A stretch of 64,000 bases of DNA from Flavobacterium sp. ENC. GTDB taxonomy: Bacteria > Bacteroidota > Bacteroidia > Flavobacteriales > Flavobacteriaceae. A program made the position numbers and the translations under genes. The notes under the pieces are model-generated. The model searched no databases. It had not been told where the DNA came from and was given only the letters and a program-made list of their open reading frames with translations. The first letter of the stretch is position 1; the number at the start of each line of letters is the position of its first letter. The DNA lies in assembly GCF_020991415.1 (NCBI RefSeq), contig NZ_JAJMOY010000004.1, positions 62,001 to 126,000 on the forward strand. Direction: 5' to 3'. This document shows, in pieces, positions 34,095 through 42,888 of this stretch.

Positions 34095-34940
34095 CTATTC
34101 CTGCACTTTCGGATTAAAGAATTTAAAGGCATTGGAAACCGCAGGATGTAAAATGGTCCCATGATTTTCCTGAGGAAGATAATCAAAGAATACTTTTATG
34201 TTTTTGCTTTTGGAAGCTTTGATTTTTTCGGCCAGCAGATTGGCATCTACTTCCATCACTCTTGGGATTTCGGTTGGCGTTAATCCTTCTTTGCCTACTG
34301 CAATGTAAACAGCGGTTTCCTGTGGGAAATTCTCCTGAAATAATGGACTGTCCTGACCTAGTATAGAACCATTATTCCACCAGATACTTGGACTAACGAT
34401 AATATAATGAGTAAAAAGAGTTGGTTTTTTTAATAAGATTTCGGTTTCCAGCAATCCGCCTAAAGATTGTCCGATGATGGTTTTGGAAGCCGTTGTTTTG
34501 TATTTTTTATCGATAAAGGGCTGTAATTCTTTTTCGATAAAAGCAATAAATTTATCGGAATGCCCAGAAGTCGCATAACGTTTCTGATCTTTTTCGATGC
34601 TGGTTGGAAACGTAAAATCTCTTCTGCGGTCCACAGTGGCAATTCCCACCACAATTGATTTCGGAACCTGATTAATCCATTCGAAACTATTAAATTGTAC
34701 CAGACCTGCAATGTGAATAAAGTCTTCATCGGCAGAACCATCCAGCAAATAAATTACCGGATATTTTGTGGCATCTTCGGCTTTATAACCTTCCGGAAGA
34801 TAAATGTTCAGGATTCGATTTTCGCCTAATTCTTTCGACTGTATTTCCTCTATAACCCCGAGGACAAAGGGTTTGCCGGTTTGGCTAAAGAGCAAAACAG
34901 AGGTAAAAAGTAAAAAGATGACGGTAAAAAATTTATTCAT
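34095..34940 (-). CDS. Secreted esterase of the IroE/Fes-like alpha/beta-hydrolase family
   Basis: 281 residues from the ATG at 34940. Upstream in-frame codons reach 35063 but overlap the neighbouring gene, and only the start at 34940 gives a signal peptide (MNKFFTVIFLLFTSVLLFSQ). PF00756-type fold: VIYLLDGS, a GQSLGG nucleophile elbow (Ser catalytic), and late ENHG with the His. It probably hydrolyses esters in the periplasm, possibly siderophore or acyl esters. It overlaps none of its neighbours and sits between two small genes on the minus strand. Confidence 0.83.
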   Translation of the reverse strand: MNKFFTVIFLLFTSVLLFSQTGKPFVLGVIEEIQSKELGENRILNIYLPEGYKAEDATKYPVIYLLDGSADEDFIHIAGLVQFNSFEWINQVPKSIVVGIATVDRRRDFTFPTSIEKDQKRYATSGHSDKFIAFIEKELQPFIDKKYKTTASKTIIGQSLGGLLETEILLKKPTLFTHYIIVSPSIWWNNGSILGQDSPLFQENFPQETAVYIAVGKEGLTPTEIPRVMEVDANLLAEKIKASKSKNIKVFFDYLPQENHGTILHPAVSNAFKFFNPKVQE

Positions 34941-34950
34941 TTTTTGGTAT

Positions 34951-35478
34951 TTAATGACTGCTGTTATTTTGTATTCTTTTTGCCTGTAGCAGTTGCTCGA
35001 GATCGTTGATGCTTTTTTTGCTTTCTGTTTTAAAACCCAGGACAACCATGGCCACTCCTGCAAAAAGCATGACGAAAGGAATAAATATAAAAGGACCTTC
35101 TTTAAGGCCGTTATTATACAGTAAAGTGTACAATGTTCCTAAGCTGGCCAAAAAAACGATTCCCAGCCAAATGCACATAAATATTTTGACAAAATCAGGA
35201 AGTCCCATTTTTACATCTATTTTTGAACCGCTGATATCGTCTTTAATTTCTCCTTTTATAATGGGTAAAAACGAATTACGGTAGCTTATCGCTCTTTTGA
35301 GTTCAAATGTTGGATTACTAATTTTACCAATATAAGGTTTGGAATAGGATATTCTCTGAGTGCCAAAACCAAAAGATTTTTCGGCTTCAATTTCATTTTG
35401 AAGATGTACCAAAAGAGCTTCTTTTTTTAATGTGGAATGATAGGCTAATTCTTCAAACGGGAGCAATTTTTTAATCAT
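34951..35478 (-). CDS. Membrane protein of unknown function
   Basis: 175 residues. The N-terminal soluble half (about 95 residues) precedes two membrane helices (about 98-117 and 129-148) and a short helical tail rich in Lys/Gln. No family recognised. It ends 10 bases before the esterase start, so the two genes probably share a transcript, with this gene first. A role linked to the esterase is only suggested by position. Confidence 0.65.
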   Translation of the reverse strand: MIKKLLPFEELAYHSTLKKEALLVHLQNEIEAEKSFGFGTQRISYSKPYIGKISNPTFELKRAISYRNSFLPIIKGEIKDDISGSKIDVKMGLPDFVKIFMCIWLGIVFLASLGTLYTLLYNNGLKEGPFIFIPFVMLFAGVAMVVLGFKTESKKSINDLEQLLQAKRIQNNSSH

Positions 35479-35636
35479 TTGTTCTTAGATCCTTTTTAGG
35501 TTTATTTTTTTTCTGGCGGACTTTTACGTATCGAAAATACAACTTAAAATTGTAATTAGAGGTGAAGTCAATTAAGAACGGGATAAATTTATAACTACAG
35601 CTTACTTTTCTATGAAGTCGTAATTATCTGGTCAAA

Positions 35637-35667
35637 AAAAATCCCAATTCTGTTGAATCGGGATTTT
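35637..35667 (-). terminator. Terminator of the SnoaL-like gene
   Basis: AAAATCCCAATTC pairs with GAATCGGGATTTT (one mismatch); T-rich on the minus strand. Confidence 0.75.
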
Positions 35668-35693
35668 ATATAGGAAGGTAGCTGCTTTTGAAA

Positions 35694-36068
35694 TTATTCA
35701 AATTTGAGAGAAGCATTTCTGGACATCAGATAAGAAGTCAGTTTTTTGATTTTGCCGTTTTTCATTTCAAAAACATCGCAAAATACAGCGTCTAATATAT
35801 TTCCGTTTTTCATACTGCCCTGTACGGCGCCTTCGGCAATAACCACATCGTTTTCTTCGACCAGTTTTATAATCTGAATCGTCGGACTGCCGATGAAATT
35901 TTCATTTTCAATTTCCTTATCGAAAGCCTCTTTGCCAACATGCTGGTAAATTCCGGGCATCTCCCAGATTACATCGTCTGTTAAACAGGCCAGCACTCTT
36001 TCGTGATCGCTTAACCGGAAAGCAGCCATATATTCTTCTACGGTCTCTTTATTTACACTCATAATCAA
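35694..36068 (-). CDS. SnoaL-like / NTF2-family protein
   Basis: 124 residues of cone-shaped NTF2 fold: an early helix VEEYMAAF, HERVLACLTDDVIWEMPG, and a closing beta-sheet (VFEMKNGKIKKLTSYL). Small proteins of this type may be enzymes or ligand binders; the actual role is unknown. ATG codons at 36068 and 36062 both fit; two residues differ. It is alone between the terminator and the ABC-F gene. Confidence 0.8.
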   Translation of the reverse strand: MIMSVNKETVEEYMAAFRLSDHERVLACLTDDVIWEMPGIYQHVGKEAFDKEIENENFIGSPTIQIIKLVEENDVVIAEGAVQGSMKNGNILDAVFCDVFEMKNGKIKKLTSYLMSRNASLKFE

Positions 36069-36137
36069 AATAGTTTGCGATTAAATTTCGGTTCTTATAG
36101 TTTTCCATTCAAATTTAAAAAATTAATGGGAAACGTT

Positions 36138-37730
36138 TTAATTATTAAGATTCATAATATTTTGAATGTTTATTTGCCCGAGAAAAGATTCATCATGTGA
36201 AATTACGATTAAAGTTCCCTGATATTCGTTGATAGCGGCAGTCAGGATTTCGATATTCTGAAGGTCTAAATTATTCGTAGGTTCATCGAGGATAATAAGA
36301 TCCGGAGACTGTTTGTTTAAGGTCAGGCAGCAAAGCATCAGCCGCATCTTTTCACCGCCACTTAAGGCGCTGCAGGGTTTCTCCAATTCGTTTTGAGGAA
36401 ACAAAAAACGATTCAGCCTCATGCGGATATCGTGTACCAGAAGACCGGAAGTATTGAATTTCTCCGCCTGTTCATAAACTGAAAGCCGGTTGTCGATTAG
36501 CGAATAGTCCTGATCGATATAAACCAGTTTTGTTTCCGCTCTGTATATCGTTCCCTGCTGTGGTTCCAAAAGGCCGGTCATTATTTTGATCAGTGTTGTC
36601 TTGCCGGAACCGTTTACTCCTTTCAGGGCAAGGCGTTCACCACTTAGGACCTGGAAGCTGAGATTTTCTTTCCAAAGAAATTGTTCTTTATAGGTATAGT
36701 TGATATGGGTTGCTGTAAACAGTGTTTTGCCTTTGTGCAAATTAGTATTGTCGAAGTCAAACTTCATCTGATCGGTTTCCGGCAATCCCGAACGCAATTC
36801 CTGTAGTTCCTGAGAAATTCCGCCAATTTTTTCAGCATGCATGCTTTTGGTTTTCGAAGTACTGTTTTCGGCATTGTTTCGTAAAGTATTCATCATTATT
36901 CTGGAAACACCTGCTTTCTCCTGTTTCTTTTTGCCGCGTGCATCTAACTTTTGCTGACGTTCCAGCGTTTCGCGTTCCTTTTCTCTGGCTTTTCGCAAGG
37001 CTTTCTCTTTGCTGTGAATATCCTGGCTTAAAGCATTTTTTTCGATCTGTTTTTGTTCCGCATAAAAGTCGTAATTACCGACGTAAATGGTAATTCCCCG
37101 TTTGGATAATTCGTAGACCACATTCAGAAGATTCAGTAATTTTCTGTCGTGGCTCACGATAATCAGGGTGCAGGAGGTGTTTCGAATAAAATCATACAGT
37201 AGTAATCTTCCGGCTATATCCAGATGATTACTGGGTTCATCCAGTAAAATAAGGTCAGGCTGGTGAATTGAAATTCCGGCAAGGAAAATTTTGGTTTTCT
37301 GGCCGCCACTTAAATTTTCAAGCTTTTGGGTCAGATCTAAATTTTCTAATTGCCAGTATTGTAATGCTTCCCGGCAACGTTCTTCAATTGTCCAGTCATC
37401 ATTCAGGATTTGGAGATTGGTTTCGGTTACGTTTCCGTCCAGAATTTCCTGGAGAGCGGTGAGTTTGTCCTCAATTTTTAAAGCCTGTGAAATAGTGAGA
37501 TGATTGAACTGTCCAAAAATCTGAGGCACATAATAAGGTTCGGAATCTGATTTAACCACACCGGCTGAGGGTTGTAATTCTCCCGCAATGATTTTTAATA
37601 AAGTGGATTTTCCAACGCCGTTATTGCCAATTAAGGCAATTTTTTCCTGATGGCTGGCTGTAAAAGTAAGGGCATCAAACAGTAATTCCCTGTTGGAATG
37701 CAGGTATGAAATGTTTTGTAAAGTAAGCAT
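36138..37730 (-). CDS. ABC-F family ATPase (ribosome-associated; possible antibiotic resistance factor)
   Basis: 530 residues: two ABC domains and no membrane segment. Walker A GNNGVGKST at 35-43, signature LSGGQ at 140-144, Walker B ILLDEP near 161-166. A charged linker lies at about 225-315, followed by a second Walker A GVNGSGKTT (371-379), LSGGEK and LIILDEPTNNLD. Linker and total length fit ABC-F proteins that bind the ribosomal E site. The short size and the leader peptide with attenuator hairpin (37730-37802) recall drug-inducible ribosome-protection ABC-Fs. The drug class cannot be read and a housekeeping role is possible. Confidence 0.85.
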   Translation of the reverse strand: MLTLQNISYLHSNRELLFDALTFTASHQEKIALIGNNGVGKSTLLKIIAGELQPSAGVVKSDSEPYYVPQIFGQFNHLTISQALKIEDKLTALQEILDGNVTETNLQILNDDWTIEERCREALQYWQLENLDLTQKLENLSGGQKTKIFLAGISIHQPDLILLDEPSNHLDIAGRLLLYDFIRNTSCTLIIVSHDRKLLNLLNVVYELSKRGITIYVGNYDFYAEQKQIEKNALSQDIHSKEKALRKAREKERETLERQQKLDARGKKKQEKAGVSRIMMNTLRNNAENSTSKTKSMHAEKIGGISQELQELRSGLPETDQMKFDFDNTNLHKGKTLFTATHINYTYKEQFLWKENLSFQVLSGERLALKGVNGSGKTTLIKIMTGLLEPQQGTIYRAETKLVYIDQDYSLIDNRLSVYEQAEKFNTSGLLVHDIRMRLNRFLFPQNELEKPCSALSGGEKMRLMLCCLTLNKQSPDLIILDEPTNNLDLQNIEILTAAINEYQGTLIVISHDESFLGQINIQNIMNLNN

Positions 37731-37802
37731 AATTTCTTCTTTAGGAGTGAATAATCACAGCAAACCACATTGGGTTTACCATCTATTTTCGGGAAGAAAT
37801 TA
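37730..37802 (-). promoter_or_regulatory. Predicted translational attenuator of the ABC-F gene
   Basis: On the minus strand TAATTTCTTC (37802-37793) is perfectly complementary to GAAGAAATTA (37739-37730), whose last A is the A of the ABC-F ATG. Two further G-U pairs extend over the ATG. A ribosome starting on or stalled at the leader peptide (ATG at 37782) would cover the upstream strand and free the start codon. Confidence 0.5.
37741..37782 (-). CDS. 13-residue leader peptide upstream of the ABC-F gene
   Basis: ATG to TAA encodes MVNPMWFAVIIHS, ending 10 bases before the ABC-F start codon. It is small but well placed: it lies within the mRNA leader of about 105 bases and just after the strand that pairs with the ABC-F start site. 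Leader peptides of this kind control ABC-F and erm genes by ribosome stalling. No direct evidence of translation is available. Confidence 0.45.
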   Translation of the reverse strand: MVNPMWFAVIIHS

Positions 37803-37840
37803 CATTTCACATACAATTAATTGTTTCGTTTTTACGCCTG

Positions 37841-37874
37841 CAAATATACAAATGTTTTCTAAAGCTTGCAAAAA
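37841..37874 (-). promoter_or_regulatory. Promoter of the ABC-F gene
   Basis: On the minus strand, TATATTTG at 37848-37841 with a TTTTTG element about 20 bases upstream (37874-37869). It implies a leader of about 105 bases. Confidence 0.55.
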
Positions 37875-37908
37875 TGTGGGTTAAGCAGTTTTTACAAGCT
37901 TTAGAAAA
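37855..37908 (-). terminator. Hairpin between the DoxX-family gene and the ABC-F gene
   Basis: A perfect 14-bp stem, TTTTCTAAAGCTTG (37855-37868) with CAAGCTTTAGAAAA (37895-37908). It lies downstream of the DoxX stop and overlaps the -33 region of the ABC-F promoter. It may be a terminator of the ArsR operon or a binding site. Confidence 0.5.
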
Positions 37909-37920
37909 ATAGTATTTATT

Positions 37921-38346
37921 TTAGTTTTTAGCAATTAGTGTATCAATTTCGAGGTACTTTTCTTTTAACACACTCAAAGCAAAACAAGCGGCTGCGCCTG
38001 TAAAAACCGAGTAGTCCAGTGGAGCTTTTATTCCGATAGTAAACGTCATGGAAAGACCAAAAAGTAATAATAAGTAACCACTAAGCTTGGCAAACAACTC
38101 CGTTTTAAAACCTATTAAAAGAAAAACCGCAAAAATGATTTCAAGAGCTGTGGCGATGATGGCAACCGGTTCTAACAAGCTTTCAGGAACCAGAGGATTC
38201 AGGACTTTTGTATAGGCAAGAAAGTTTTCCCAGTTTCCCCAGGCGGAATTTTCTTTACTCCAAAATCCAAAACGGTCTGCTACAGCAGAAAGGAAGCCAG
38301 CCGAGATAGCCAGCCGTAAAAAGACTTTAACTAATTTTGAATGCAT
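37921..38346 (-). CDS. DoxX-family membrane protein
   Basis: 141 residues with four membrane helices (about 8-25, 55-76, 82-101 and 107-128). It starts MHSKLVKVFLRLAISAGFLSAVADRFG and belongs to the DoxX family. It is the last gene of the ArsR-SRPBCC-SRPBCC-DoxX set; the 93-base gap to the SRPBCC gene includes a hairpin (38374-38396), so it could be partly independent. Function unknown; DoxX proteins are often redox- or stress-linked. Confidence 0.8.
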   Translation of the reverse strand: MHSKLVKVFLRLAISAGFLSAVADRFGFWSKENSAWGNWENFLAYTKVLNPLVPESLLEPVAIIATALEIIFAVFLLIGFKTELFAKLSGYLLLLFGLSMTFTIGIKAPLDYSVFTGAAACFALSVLKEKYLEIDTLIAKN

Positions 38347-38373
38347 CTAATTGGTGTTATTAAATTAGTATGA

Positions 38374-38396
38374 AGCCGTCCCTGTTCAGGACGGCT
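38374..38396. terminator. Weak hairpin between SRPBCC and DoxX genes
   Basis: AGCCGTCC pairs with GGACGGCT, loop of seven bases. There is no T-tract on the minus strand, so it may be a processing hairpin instead. Confidence 0.4.
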
Positions 38397-38438
38397 CTGT
38401 CTTTTAAAAGTATTATTTATATTTGATTTGGCAAAAAT

Positions 38439-38939
38439 TTACTTTGCCTCTTCAAAAATTTTATCCAGACCCTCCATTGCAATGGTAAATCCTTCTTTGA
38501 AGCCCATTTCGATAATTTTTTCCAGATCGGATAAGTTATCATGTTTAATGGCCACATCAACAATAGTAGAACCGCCCTGCTCAGAAAAAGTAACATTCCA
38601 GTCCGAACGCGGAAAGTCTGTATTTAAATTTCCTTCAGCATCAGAAAAGGCATCCAGGTATTTAAAGTTCGTTTTCGGACTGATGGAAGTGAAATCAGCT
38701 ATTGCCCAGTGTTCTTCGCCCTGCGGTCCAAGCATCGCATAAAGTCTTCGGCCGCCGACTTTAAAATCCATGCTTTTTGTTTTAGATTTCCAGGGAGCGG
38801 GAGCCCACCATTGATCCAGGATTTCAGGTTCTGTCCAGGCTGACCAAACGTTTGCAACCGGAGCATTAAATTCTCGTTTCACATTAACGGTACTGTTTTC
38901 TTTATCTACCGTAAAATTCATTAAAAGATTATTTTTCAT
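38439..38939 (-). CDS. SRPBCC / AHSA1-type protein (copy 2)
   Basis: 166 residues of the START-like SRPBCC (AHSA1) fold. [27 protein letters not shown] at the start and a final long helix (DLEKIIEMGFKEGFTIAMEGL) enclose a hydrophobic cavity. It is a close paralogue of the neighbouring 38992-39495 product: same length, same [12 protein letters not shown] start. The pair therefore arose by tandem duplication. Ligand unknown. Confidence 0.85.
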   Translation of the reverse strand: MKNNLLMNFTVDKENSTVNVKREFNAPVANVWSAWTEPEILDQWWAPAPWKSKTKSMDFKVGGRRLYAMLGPQGEEHWAIADFTSISPKTNFKYLDAFSDAEGNLNTDFPRSDWNVTFSEQGGSTIVDVAIKHDNLSDLEKIIEMGFKEGFTIAMEGLDKIFEEAK

Positions 38940-38991
38940 TTTAGTTCGCTTTTAAATTTATAATAGTAACATGAGATATTTAGAGAAGAAA

Positions 38992-39495
38992 TTATTTGTT
39001 TTTTTCATCCAGTAATTTATCCAGATTTGTAAGGATAAGTGCAAATCCTTCTTTGAAACCTGTTTCAATTATTTTTTCTAATTCAGCCAGGCTGTTTCGT
39101 TTAATGGCAATAGCAACAATAGTCGAATCGCCTTGTTTGGAGAAAGTCAGATCCCAGTAAGAACTTCCGATATTTGGATCCGGATTCGATTCCGAATCAC
39201 AGAAAGTTGAGGAATGTTTAAAATTGGTTTTCGGAGAAATGGAACTGTACTCAAAAAAACTCCATTTTTCCTGACCTTCAGGACCAGCCATGGCATACAA
39301 TCTTCGTCCGCCAACTTTAAATTCCATGCTTTTTGTTTTAGACGTGAATGGGGCAGGAGCCCACCATTGGTCTAATAGTTCAGGTTCGGTCCAGGCCGAC
39401 CATACATGGTCAAGTGATGCGTTGAACTCCCGTTTGATGTGTACCGTGCTGTTTTCTTTGTCTACGGTAAAATCCATTAAAAGATTACTTTCCAT
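38992..39495 (-). CDS. SRPBCC / AHSA1-type protein (copy 1)
   Basis: 167 residues, SRPBCC (AHSA1) fold, with [27 protein letters not shown] and a closing helix [17 protein letters not shown]. Its ATG overlaps the end of the ArsR gene by 11 bases, showing translational coupling to the regulator. ArsR-AHSA1 pairs are widespread in bacteria; the sensed compound is unknown. It is the more divergent partner of the duplicated pair. Confidence 0.85.
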   Translation of the reverse strand: MESNLLMDFTVDKENSTVHIKREFNASLDHVWSAWTEPELLDQWWAPAPFTSKTKSMEFKVGGRRLYAMAGPEGQEKWSFFEYSSISPKTNFKHSSTFCDSESNPDPNIGSSYWDLTFSKQGDSTIVAIAIKRNSLAELEKIIETGFKEGFALILTNLDKLLDEKNK

Positions 39496-39811
39496 TTTCT
39501 TTAGCTTTTAAATTCATTAATACTTGATCCAGTTGACTGAAACGGCTTTCCCAAATTTGTTTAAATTGTTCCAGCCATTGATCTATTTCCTTCATTTTGT
39601 CAATTTTAAGTTGATAGTAAATTTCCCTTCCCATCTTTTTTTCCTGCAGTAATTCACACTCATTAAGGATTTTAATGTGTTTTGAAATCGCCTGACGGGT
39701 AGTGTCAAATTGTTCCGCAATGGCATTTGGGGTCAGTGCAGTAGACGAAATCAATACTAAAATCGCCCTGCGTGTCGGGTCGGCTATGGCCTGAAAAATA
39801 TCTCGTTTCAT
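39485..39811 (-). CDS. ArsR-family winged-helix repressor
   Basis: 108 residues. [44 protein letters not shown] shows the ArsR-type helix-turn-helix, followed by the wing [12 protein letters not shown] and a C-terminal helix ([20 protein letters not shown]). No CxC metal site is seen, so it is of the non-metal AHSA1-linked type. It heads the operon and a perfect dyad lies over its promoter (39842-39859). Confidence 0.9.
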   Translation of the reverse strand: MKRDIFQAIADPTRRAILVLISSTALTPNAIAEQFDTTRQAISKHIKILNECELLQEKKMGREIYYQLKIDKMKEIDQWLEQFKQIWESRFSQLDQVLMNLKAKENGK

Positions 39812-39841
39812 TTTGTTTTTATTTTAATGCGCAATCAATCA

Positions 39842-39859
39842 GTTGCAAATATATGCAAC
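39842..39859 (-). promoter_or_regulatory. Operator/promoter of the ArsR-SRPBCC operon
   Basis: A perfect 6-6 dyad GTTGCA-AATATA-TGCAAC whose centre on the minus strand forms the -7 element TATATTTG. Autorepression by the ArsR protein is inferred. Confidence 0.6.
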
Positions 39860-39912
39860 TTTTTGGTTTCGCGTTGTGTTTTTTTGATTTTTTTTATAAC
39901 AGGCAAAAAAAA

Positions 39913-39937
39913 TCCCACCTGCTTGTGGCAAATGGGA
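39913..39937 (-). terminator. Terminator of the 393-residue lipoprotein gene
   Basis: TCCCA and TGGGA flank GC/GC pairs; a run of T follows on the minus strand. Confidence 0.6.
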
Positions 39938-39958
39938 GGAAAGTAATGTGTTTGTATC

Positions 39959-41140
39959 TTACCTGAATCTGTTTCTGACAATGATGTCCTTGAGTTTGGC
40001 TTTTAAATCTTCTCCGGTATCAAAAACCATCTGTTCGTTATTCGGAAACGGAACGGCGCGTTTATTAAAATAGCCCAGATAGCTTTCGTCGGAGGCGTTT
40101 CTGTCACCACGATAGGTCGAATAAACGTTTTCAAAAACAAACTCGCTGGCGACAGGAAAAGATTGTAGCAAATGATTGGTTTTTAAATCCAGGTAATCTA
40201 CTTTGGCCGTTATCTGGCAGGCTTTGTATTGTCTGTATTCGTAAATATTGATTTTGATGGTCTTAAAATTATCGACTTTTACAGGACGCCCCAAACTGTC
40301 TTTCACCGGATTTCCCCTGCTGTCGAAAAGTGTTTTTACGCCATCTTTAATTTGTTTTTCCTTAATGAATTCCTTCTCTTTAATTTGTTCCGGTGAAATG
40401 TAGATTTCCCTGAAATTGAGAATTAAACCATAATCGTATTTGACATTTTTTTGTTTGACGCTGTGGTAAACCGTCCATTTATCATTTAATCCGTAGGTGC
40501 TGAAATCTAATAAATCATTCTGCAATTGCTTCGGAATAATCATTTCTGTTTCGTTTGTGGCGTATACATTCACAAAGTCGGTTCCTTTAAACTGCGCGTC
40601 GTCCATCAGTTTTTTGGCATTCTTATAATTCGGATTAATGCTTTCGATATACGCCAGATCATCGTATGCTTTTCTGGAATCGAGTTTGTTTGTTGACTTT
40701 AAAAGCACTACTGCATTATCGTACAAATATTTGGATAGAGCATTTTTACTGCTTATAATCTTGTCGGTATAATTGTCAAACGGAAACTGCGCATTTTTGC
40801 CTTGTTTTAATAACTGAAGCGGCAATAAAGGCCTGATTTTTTCCTGACGGTTAGCAAGCTGCACATACGTATTGTAAATGCGTTCGAGATTAGCCGGATT
40901 TTTTTCCTTTTCCATCAGCTCAAGACTTCTTAAATCGCGGTCTTTGGCTTTGGCGAAAGCTTCTTCGAGCAAATACACATAATCCTGTTTTCCTTTGGAG
41001 TCTTTTTTGGTTTTCAATGCGTCTACGGCACGGTCTATGGCGCCATCATAATTGCCATCGCTTAACAGGGACTGCGTAGTTTTTACGCCACACGAAAATG
41101 CAAGGAACAGGATAGAAACGAATAAAGTAATTTTTTGCAT
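39959..41140 (-). CDS. Lipoprotein of unknown function with TPR-like N terminus
   Basis: 393 residues. The lipoprotein signal ends LAFSCG (Cys17). Residues 20-190 are helical repeats (LLSDGNYDGAIDRAVDALKTKK and similar), and the remainder is beta-rich (VYHSVKQKNVKYDYGLIL...). It is exported and lipid-anchored, probably in the outer membrane; function unknown. It is a single gene with its own terminator. Confidence 0.75.
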   Translation of the reverse strand: MQKITLFVSILFLAFSCGVKTTQSLLSDGNYDGAIDRAVDALKTKKDSKGKQDYVYLLEEAFAKAKDRDLRSLELMEKEKNPANLERIYNTYVQLANRQEKIRPLLPLQLLKQGKNAQFPFDNYTDKIISSKNALSKYLYDNAVVLLKSTNKLDSRKAYDDLAYIESINPNYKNAKKLMDDAQFKGTDFVNVYATNETEMIIPKQLQNDLLDFSTYGLNDKWTVYHSVKQKNVKYDYGLILNFREIYISPEQIKEKEFIKEKQIKDGVKTLFDSRGNPVKDSLGRPVKVDNFKTIKINIYEYRQYKACQITAKVDYLDLKTNHLLQSFPVASEFVFENVYSTYRGDRNASDESYLGYFNKRAVPFPNNEQMVFDTGEDLKAKLKDIIVRNRFR

Positions 41141-41240
41141 AAGGCTTGCTTTTGAAGGTGTAAATATATCTGTTTTTAGCTAAATTCACACCCTGCAGCT
41201 TTTAAATTTACGGAGCAGTAATTTTTGTTTTCAATACGAC

Positions 41241-41306
41241 CATCTGTCCCGCTTTCGCCTTTATCTCTCCATTTCATTACGAGGATACCGGCTCTATCGG
41301 GGCTAG
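41241..41306. repeat. Decayed palindromic repeat remnant
   Basis: CCCGCTTTCGCC and GGGGCTAG words, separated by AT-rich sequence, resemble the flanks of the element at 14047-14195. Weak similarity judged by eye. Confidence 0.3.
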
Positions 41307-41349
41307 AGTAGGAGGTTTAGTTTTTACCAGAACTTTAGATTGGGAGTTT

Positions 41350-41946
41350 TTATTTAATAGTAATCCAATCTGATTTTATTTCTGTATTTGAATCATTAAA
41401 TTCTCCAATTGGTTCATTTTCACCAGTCATAAGTATAAATTCCCAATTATTTTTTTCATCTTCTATAAATTGCCAGTCCATCATTAAATTTTGAACAATT
41501 TTAGTAGTTGGGTATTTTTTTTGTATTTCTGAAACGGTAGATTTTGGATTTAGTCCATTAGAGGTCTTTAGGTTTTTACTTAAGGCAACTATAGCCAGTA
41601 TTTCTTTAGAATCCGCTTTAGGAATAAGACCGATAATAAATTCATCATCTAATGAATATAGATACGCTTTTCCACCGCCATCAAAACCAAAATCATAGGC
41701 TTCTGCCTCTTTTTTAGTTAATTGTTTTAGCAATTTTTCAGCCTTACCAAGATCCATTCCGACTTTGATTTCTCCTACCTGTCCTTTTGATATTTTAAAT
41801 TTTTCAAAATCAAATCGATTAGCTTCCTTTATGTGTAATTCAACTTTTGAACTTTTGGAATTTGTGTTTTCAATTTGTTTTTCCGTTTTGTCTTTACAAG
41901 AAAATTGAAGTATAACCAGAATTAGTAATGACAATTTTAGTTTCAT
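41350..41946 (-). CDS. Lipoprotein of unknown function
   Basis: 198 residues from the ATG at 41946, which gives a proper lipoprotein signal (LKLSLLILVILQFSC). An in-frame start at 41982 would only add a polar stretch before that signal and overlap the upstream gene. The mature part has GQVGEIKVGMDLGKAEKLLKQL and a C-terminal WQFIEDEKNNWEFIL. No family recognised. Its ATG overlaps the stop of the membrane protein gene upstream (41946-42305), so the pair is translationally coupled. Confidence 0.7.
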   Translation of the reverse strand: MKLKLSLLILVILQFSCKDKTEKQIENTNSKSSKVELHIKEANRFDFEKFKISKGQVGEIKVGMDLGKAEKLLKQLTKKEAEAYDFGFDGGGKAYLYSLDDEFIIGLIPKADSKEILAIVALSKNLKTSNGLNPKSTVSEIQKKYPTTKIVQNLMMDWQFIEDEKNNWEFILMTGENEPIGEFNDSNTEIKSDWITIK

Positions 41947-42305
41947 TATTTCCTGCTTTTTATCTGATACGCAATTTCCCAAAGAAGAACCGAAAAAACA
42001 GCGTTTGCCATCAAAGCGGTTTTAACGCCATAGGCATCATATTGTGAAAACAAATGTAAATCCCCAAACTTTAAAGCCAGGAATAAGGCTAAAGCTGCAA
42101 TGACAAGGGAAGAAAGAATACTTAACAAAGGCTGCCACTTTAATACAAAAAGAGAAAAAATAATATTGATCACGAAAAACCCACAGCCTAAGGTTATAAA
42201 TCGGTGGTCTTTTAATTTTTCGCCCAGCAAGAGTAAAAATGAAGTCGAAAAACTATAGGTAAGAAATAATATGGAATAGATCAGGAATCGGATTTGTAGT
42301 TTCAT
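41946..42305 (-). CDS. Small membrane protein
   Basis: 119 residues with four membrane helices (about 6-27, 35-52, 57-76 and 95-113). No family recognised. The stop codon overlaps the next start (TAATG), so it is co-translated with the lipoprotein 41350-41946. Possibly both act at the envelope, but this is only positional. Confidence 0.65.
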   Translation of the reverse strand: MKLQIRFLIYSILFLTYSFSTSFLLLLGEKLKDHRFITLGCGFFVINIIFSLFVLKWQPLLSILSSLVIAALALFLALKFGDLHLFSQYDAYGVKTALMANAVFSVLLWEIAYQIKSRK

Positions 42306-42425
42306 TTTGATGTTTTTTTTGTAAAGTTACTTAAAAAGAATAAAGCTTGGTTTTAGAACATCTTTTTTAGTTATTGATTTCGATATGAAATTCCTGTCTC
42401 CTCGTCAAAAAGTTTGTATCTATAA

Positions 42426-42815
42426 TTAGGTAGCTGATCTCATAATCCATTCACGAATTCCAAATAATATAAACCAAATGGGAACTATCTGAAAACCTAA
42501 ATTTTTATACCAGATTCCTTTTGTTTCAGTAATTAAAATATAGCTTAATAAAAAACCAAATAAAACTGAAATTATACAAGTATAGGAATAGACAAATTTT
42601 AAAATTACACCATTTGATTTAAGAAGAGAATAAAGCATTGAAATGATAAATGTTACAAAGATTAAAGTTATTATAATTGCAATATATAATGGTCTCGAAT
42701 TGCCTTCACTGTAAATCGCAAATGAAAAAATTAAAGAAAATAAAATTTTTGTAAGTTGCCAAAAGTAGAATGACTTTTCAAAAAATAGCTTAAAGTTTTT
42801 TAAAATTGATTTCAC
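42426..42815 (-). CDS. Small membrane protein
   Basis: 129 residues with four predicted helices (about 18-36, 44-66, 72-92 and 103-122). It is very AT-rich compared with surrounding genes. Starts MKSILKNFKLFFEKSF. No family recognised; no clear operon partner. Confidence 0.6.
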   Translation of the reverse strand: MKSILKNFKLFFEKSFYFWQLTKILFSLIFSFAIYSEGNSRPLYIAIIITLIFVTFIISMLYSLLKSNGVILKFVYSYTCIISVLFGFLLSYILITETKGIWYKNLGFQIVPIWFILFGIREWIMRSAT

Positions 42816-42888
42816 AATAATTGTGTTTTTATATGTTAGGCTTTTTTACTAATTAATGAAAAGCCATGTTAAGATTTAAGCCATTTGC

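Noticed and set aside
34941..35063. N-terminal extension of the esterase at 34095
   Set aside because: Would bury the signal peptide and overlap the neighbouring gene.
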